This document shows, piece by piece, positions 5,675 through 7,639 of a stretch of DNA of 7,639 nt (positions are counted from its first letter, which is position 1; each line of letters starts with the position of its first letter). The stretch is from DASYRX01 sp036003845 (lineage in GTDB: Bacteria > Gemmatimonadota > Gemmatimonadetes > Gemmatimonadales > Gemmatimonadaceae). The notes beneath the pieces were generated by a model that saw only the letters and a list, made by a program, of their open reading frames with translations, ran no database searches and was not told where the DNA came from. The stretch covers positions 1 to 7,639 of the forward strand of contig DASYRX010000058.1 of assembly GCA_036003845.1 (NCBI GenBank), in the 5' to 3' direction. The position numbers and the translations under genes were made by a program.

Positions 5675-7348
5675 GTGCCCACTTTCATTTACGTAATGAA
5701 GGCGCTGACGAAGGTCGTCCCGCCTTCTCGCGTCATCCTCAACGACATTTGGCTCTCGTTCTACCACGGCGCGAAGATCGGCGTCGTCGGGCCTAACGGG
5801 GCTGGAAAGTCGTCGCTGCTGCGCATCATGGCCGGCATCGACAAAGACTTCAACGGCGAAGCCTGGTCTGCCGACGGAACGAAAGTCGGGTTCCTCCCTC
5901 AAGAACCGCAGCTCGACGCGTCGCTCGACGTGCGCGGCAATGTGGAGCTGGCTGTCAAACCGCAACGCGATCTGCTCAAGCGCTTCGAAGAGATCAACCT
6001 CGCGTTCGCCGAGCCGATGGACGACGCCGCGATGCAAAAGCTCCTTGATGAACAAGCGCGCGTTCAGGAGCGCATCGACGCGCTGGATCTTTGGAATCTC
6101 GACAACAAGATCGAAGTGGCGATGGACGCGCTGCGTCTTCCACCAGGCGACGCCGATGTCGACCGCCTCTCCGGCGGCGAGAAACGCCGCGTCGCGTTAT
6201 GCAGGATCCTGCTCGAGCAACCCGACCTCTTGCTCCTCGACGAACCAACGAACCACTTGGACGCCGAAAGCGTGGCGTGGCTCGAGCACCATCTCGCCGA
6301 TTATCCAGGGACCGTCGTTGCGATCACGCACGATCGCTATTTCCTGGACAACGTCGCCAAGTGGATCCTGGAGCTGGACCGCGGCTCAGGCTTCCCATAC
6401 GAAGGGAACTACACCAGCTGGCTCGAACAGAAGAAGAAACGGCTCGAGACCGAGGAGAAGCAGGCGTCGGCGCGCCAACGCACACTCGAGCGTGAGCTCG
6501 ACTGGGTGCGCATGTCGCCACGCGCGCGGCAAACGAAGAGCCGGGCGCGCATCCAGAAGTACGAAGAGTTGGCGAGTGAAGGGCAAGTCGAGAAAATCGT
6601 GCAGAACGAGATCATCATTCCTCCAGCGCCACGGTTAGGCAACGACGTCGTGATCGCCAACAAGCTGAAGAAGGGCTACGGCGACCGGTTGCTCTTCGAC
6701 GGCATGACGTTTTCGCTTCCGCGCGGTGGGCTCGTGGGCATCATCGGGCCTAACGGAGCAGGGAAGACGACGCTCTTTCGCATCATCAACGGCACAGAGC
6801 AACCCGACGGCGGCACACTCAAACTCGGCGAAACCGTCGAGATCGCGTACGCCGATCAGTCGCGCACGCTCGACGGTAAGCGCACAGTCTGGGAAGAGAT
6901 CTCCGGCGGAAACGAGTCCATAGCCGTGGGCAAACGCGAAATCAACTCGCGCGCATATGCCTCCAGCTTCGGCTTCAAGGGCGCGGACCAGCAGAAGCTC
7001 GTCGCGAACTTGTCAGGCGGCGAGCGCAATCGGCTGCACCTGGCGAAGACGCTGATGGCCGGTGGCAACCTGCTGATGCTGGACGAGCCCACCAACGACC
7101 TGGACGTGGATACGTTGCGCGCGCTCGAGGAGGCCTTGCTCGACTTCGCCGGCTGCGCGGTGATCATCACGCACGACCGTTGGTTCCTCGATCGCATCGC
7201 GACGCACATCCTCGCGTTCGAAGGCGAATCCGAGGTCGTTTGGTACGAGGGGAACTACGGCGCGTACATCGAGGATCTCAAGCGCCGCAAAGGTCCCGAC
7301 GCCGATCAGCCGCACAGAATCAAGTACAAGAAGCTGGTGCGAGCCTAA
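5675..7348 (+). CDS. ettA: Energy-dependent translational throttle protein EttA (ABC-F ATPase)
   Basis: EttA is a cytoplasmic ABC-F ATPase that binds the ribosomal E site and gates entry into elongation according to the ATP/ADP ratio. The 557-residue length matches the E. coli protein closely. ABC domain 1 has Walker A GPNGAGKS (39-46), the arm insertion (about 90-137), signature LSGGE (165-169), Walker B LLLLDEPTNHLD (185-196) with E190, and the switch H219. The P-site tether linker with charged helices spans about 240-315. ABC domain 2 has GPNGAGKT (358-365), LSGGE (446-450), LLMLDEPTNDLD (466-477) with E471, and H500. The C-terminus RIKYKKL is typical. The start is GTG: PTFIYVMKALTKVVPP aligns with the conserved EttA N-terminus, so the ATG at 5696 would cut it. 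No Shine-Dalgarno sequence is visible; array F ends 10 bases upstream. It is co-oriented with the transglycosylase and may share its transcript. Confidence 0.96.
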   Translation: MPTFIYVMKALTKVVPPSRVILNDIWLSFYHGAKIGVVGPNGAGKSSLLRIMAGIDKDFNGEAWSADGTKVGFLPQEPQLDASLDVRGNVELAVKPQRDLLKRFEEINLAFAEPMDDAAMQKLLDEQARVQERIDALDLWNLDNKIEVAMDALRLPPGDADVDRLSGGEKRRVALCRILLEQPDLLLLDEPTNHLDAESVAWLEHHLADYPGTVVAITHDRYFLDNVAKWILELDRGSGFPYEGNYTSWLEQKKKRLETEEKQASARQRTLERELDWVRMSPRARQTKSRARIQKYEELASEGQVEKIVQNEIIIPPAPRLGNDVVIANKLKKGYGDRLLFDGMTFSLPRGGLVGIIGPNGAGKTTLFRIINGTEQPDGGTLKLGETVEIAYADQSRTLDGKRTVWEEISGGNESIAVGKREINSRAYASSFGFKGADQQKLVANLSGGERNRLHLAKTLMAGGNLLMLDEPTNDLDVDTLRALEEALLDFAGCAVIITHDRWFLDRIATHILAFEGESEVVWYEGNYGAYIEDLKRRKGPDADQPHRIKYKKLVRA

Positions 7349-7352
7349 CGAG

Positions 7353-7639
7353 CTACCTCCACTCGTGCGCGCCGACGTCGTAGCCTAATCCGACGGGCGT
7401 GCTACCAGAATAGAAATCGATGGGGCCGGGGTTCACGCCAAACTGCTGCAACAGGTTGAGTCCCTTGTTTATGAGCGGCGATGTCGCTTTCAGCTTGTAG
7501 GCGCCGAGGGTCGCCAGCCGGTCCGCGTTGCCAATCGTTCCGCCGCCGCCGGCAGCGGTGAACTGCGGATCGACAGCGGATCCAATCGCGAGTCCAGCCA
7601 ACATTTCCTGGCCTGTCGCTGTGCGCCACGTGCCAATGC
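7353..7639 (-). CDS. C-terminal part of a secreted right-handed parallel beta-helix protein (partial)
   Basis: The reading frame is open from the right edge to a TAG at 7353, so only the last 95 or so residues are seen. An internal ATG at 7604 is not a real start, since the frame continues upstream with WRTATGQE and family-like sequence. The pattern AVDPQFTAAGGG, ATSPLINKGLN, FGVNPGPIDFYSG and the final GYDVGAHEWR is characteristic of the end of parallel beta-helix proteins of the pectate-lyase-like or choice-of-anchor Q type (SPLID.G ... D.GA.E). These are usually secreted, polysaccharide-related or surface proteins. The substrate cannot be told from this fragment. It converges on ettA with a 4-bp gap and no hairpin between. 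Confidence 0.82.
   Translation of the reverse strand, partial: IGTWRTATGQEMLAGLAIGSAVDPQFTAAGGGGTIGNADRLATLGAYKLKATSPLINKGLNLLQQFGVNPGPIDFYSGSTPVGLGYDVGAHEWR

Overview
The window looks like a piece of a high-GC (about 60% by eye) Gram-negative chromosome. The evidence is several lipoprotein or Sec/Tat-exported proteins, a membrane-bound lytic transglycosylase and an EttA-type ABC-F protein. The gene mix (exported sulfatase, Tat-exported M19 peptidase, secreted beta-helix protein) and weak Shine-Dalgarno use would fit an environmental bacterium such as Gemmatimonadota or Acidobacteriota. That placement is inference: no rRNA or other phylogenetic marker is present beyond EttA.

Layout. 1-36 holds the possible first codons of a minus-strand gene. 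37-227 is an upstream region with two degenerate 7-bp tandem arrays. 228-1667 (+) is an exported GNS-like sulfatase, tail-to-tail and 1 bp away from a minus-strand zinc deacylase of the succinylglutamate desuccinylase/aspartoacylase family (1669-2688). A divergent intergenic region (2689-2841) separates this from a plus-strand predicted lipoprotein of unknown function (2842-3471). That gene converges, across a 12-bp-stem hairpin, on a minus-strand Tat-exported M19 dipeptidase-like protein (3530-4690). The dipeptidase is divergent from a short plus-strand cluster: a 67-residue DUF350-type membrane protein (4783-4986), overlapped at its stop codon by a MltF-like lytic transglycosylase lipoprotein (4983-5630), then EttA (5675-7348). 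EttA converges, 4 bp apart, on the 3' end of a parallel beta-helix protein that runs off the right edge (7353-7639).

Functionally this is mostly a set of unrelated single genes: exported hydrolases, one cell-wall enzyme with a small membrane partner, and one translation factor. I see no phage, transposon, CRISPR array, tRNA or rRNA.

The most unusual content is non-coding. Every upstream region of the plus-strand sulfatase, DUF350, transglycosylase and EttA genes contains short degenerate tandem arrays with a 7-bp period. They fall into three sequence families, each present as an inverted pair, and two of the pairs are nested around DUF350 and the transglycosylase. One array lies between candidate translation start sites of the transglycosylase. 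Separately, the word CCTAAC/GTTAGG occurs 19 times, several-fold above chance, spread evenly through genes and gaps.
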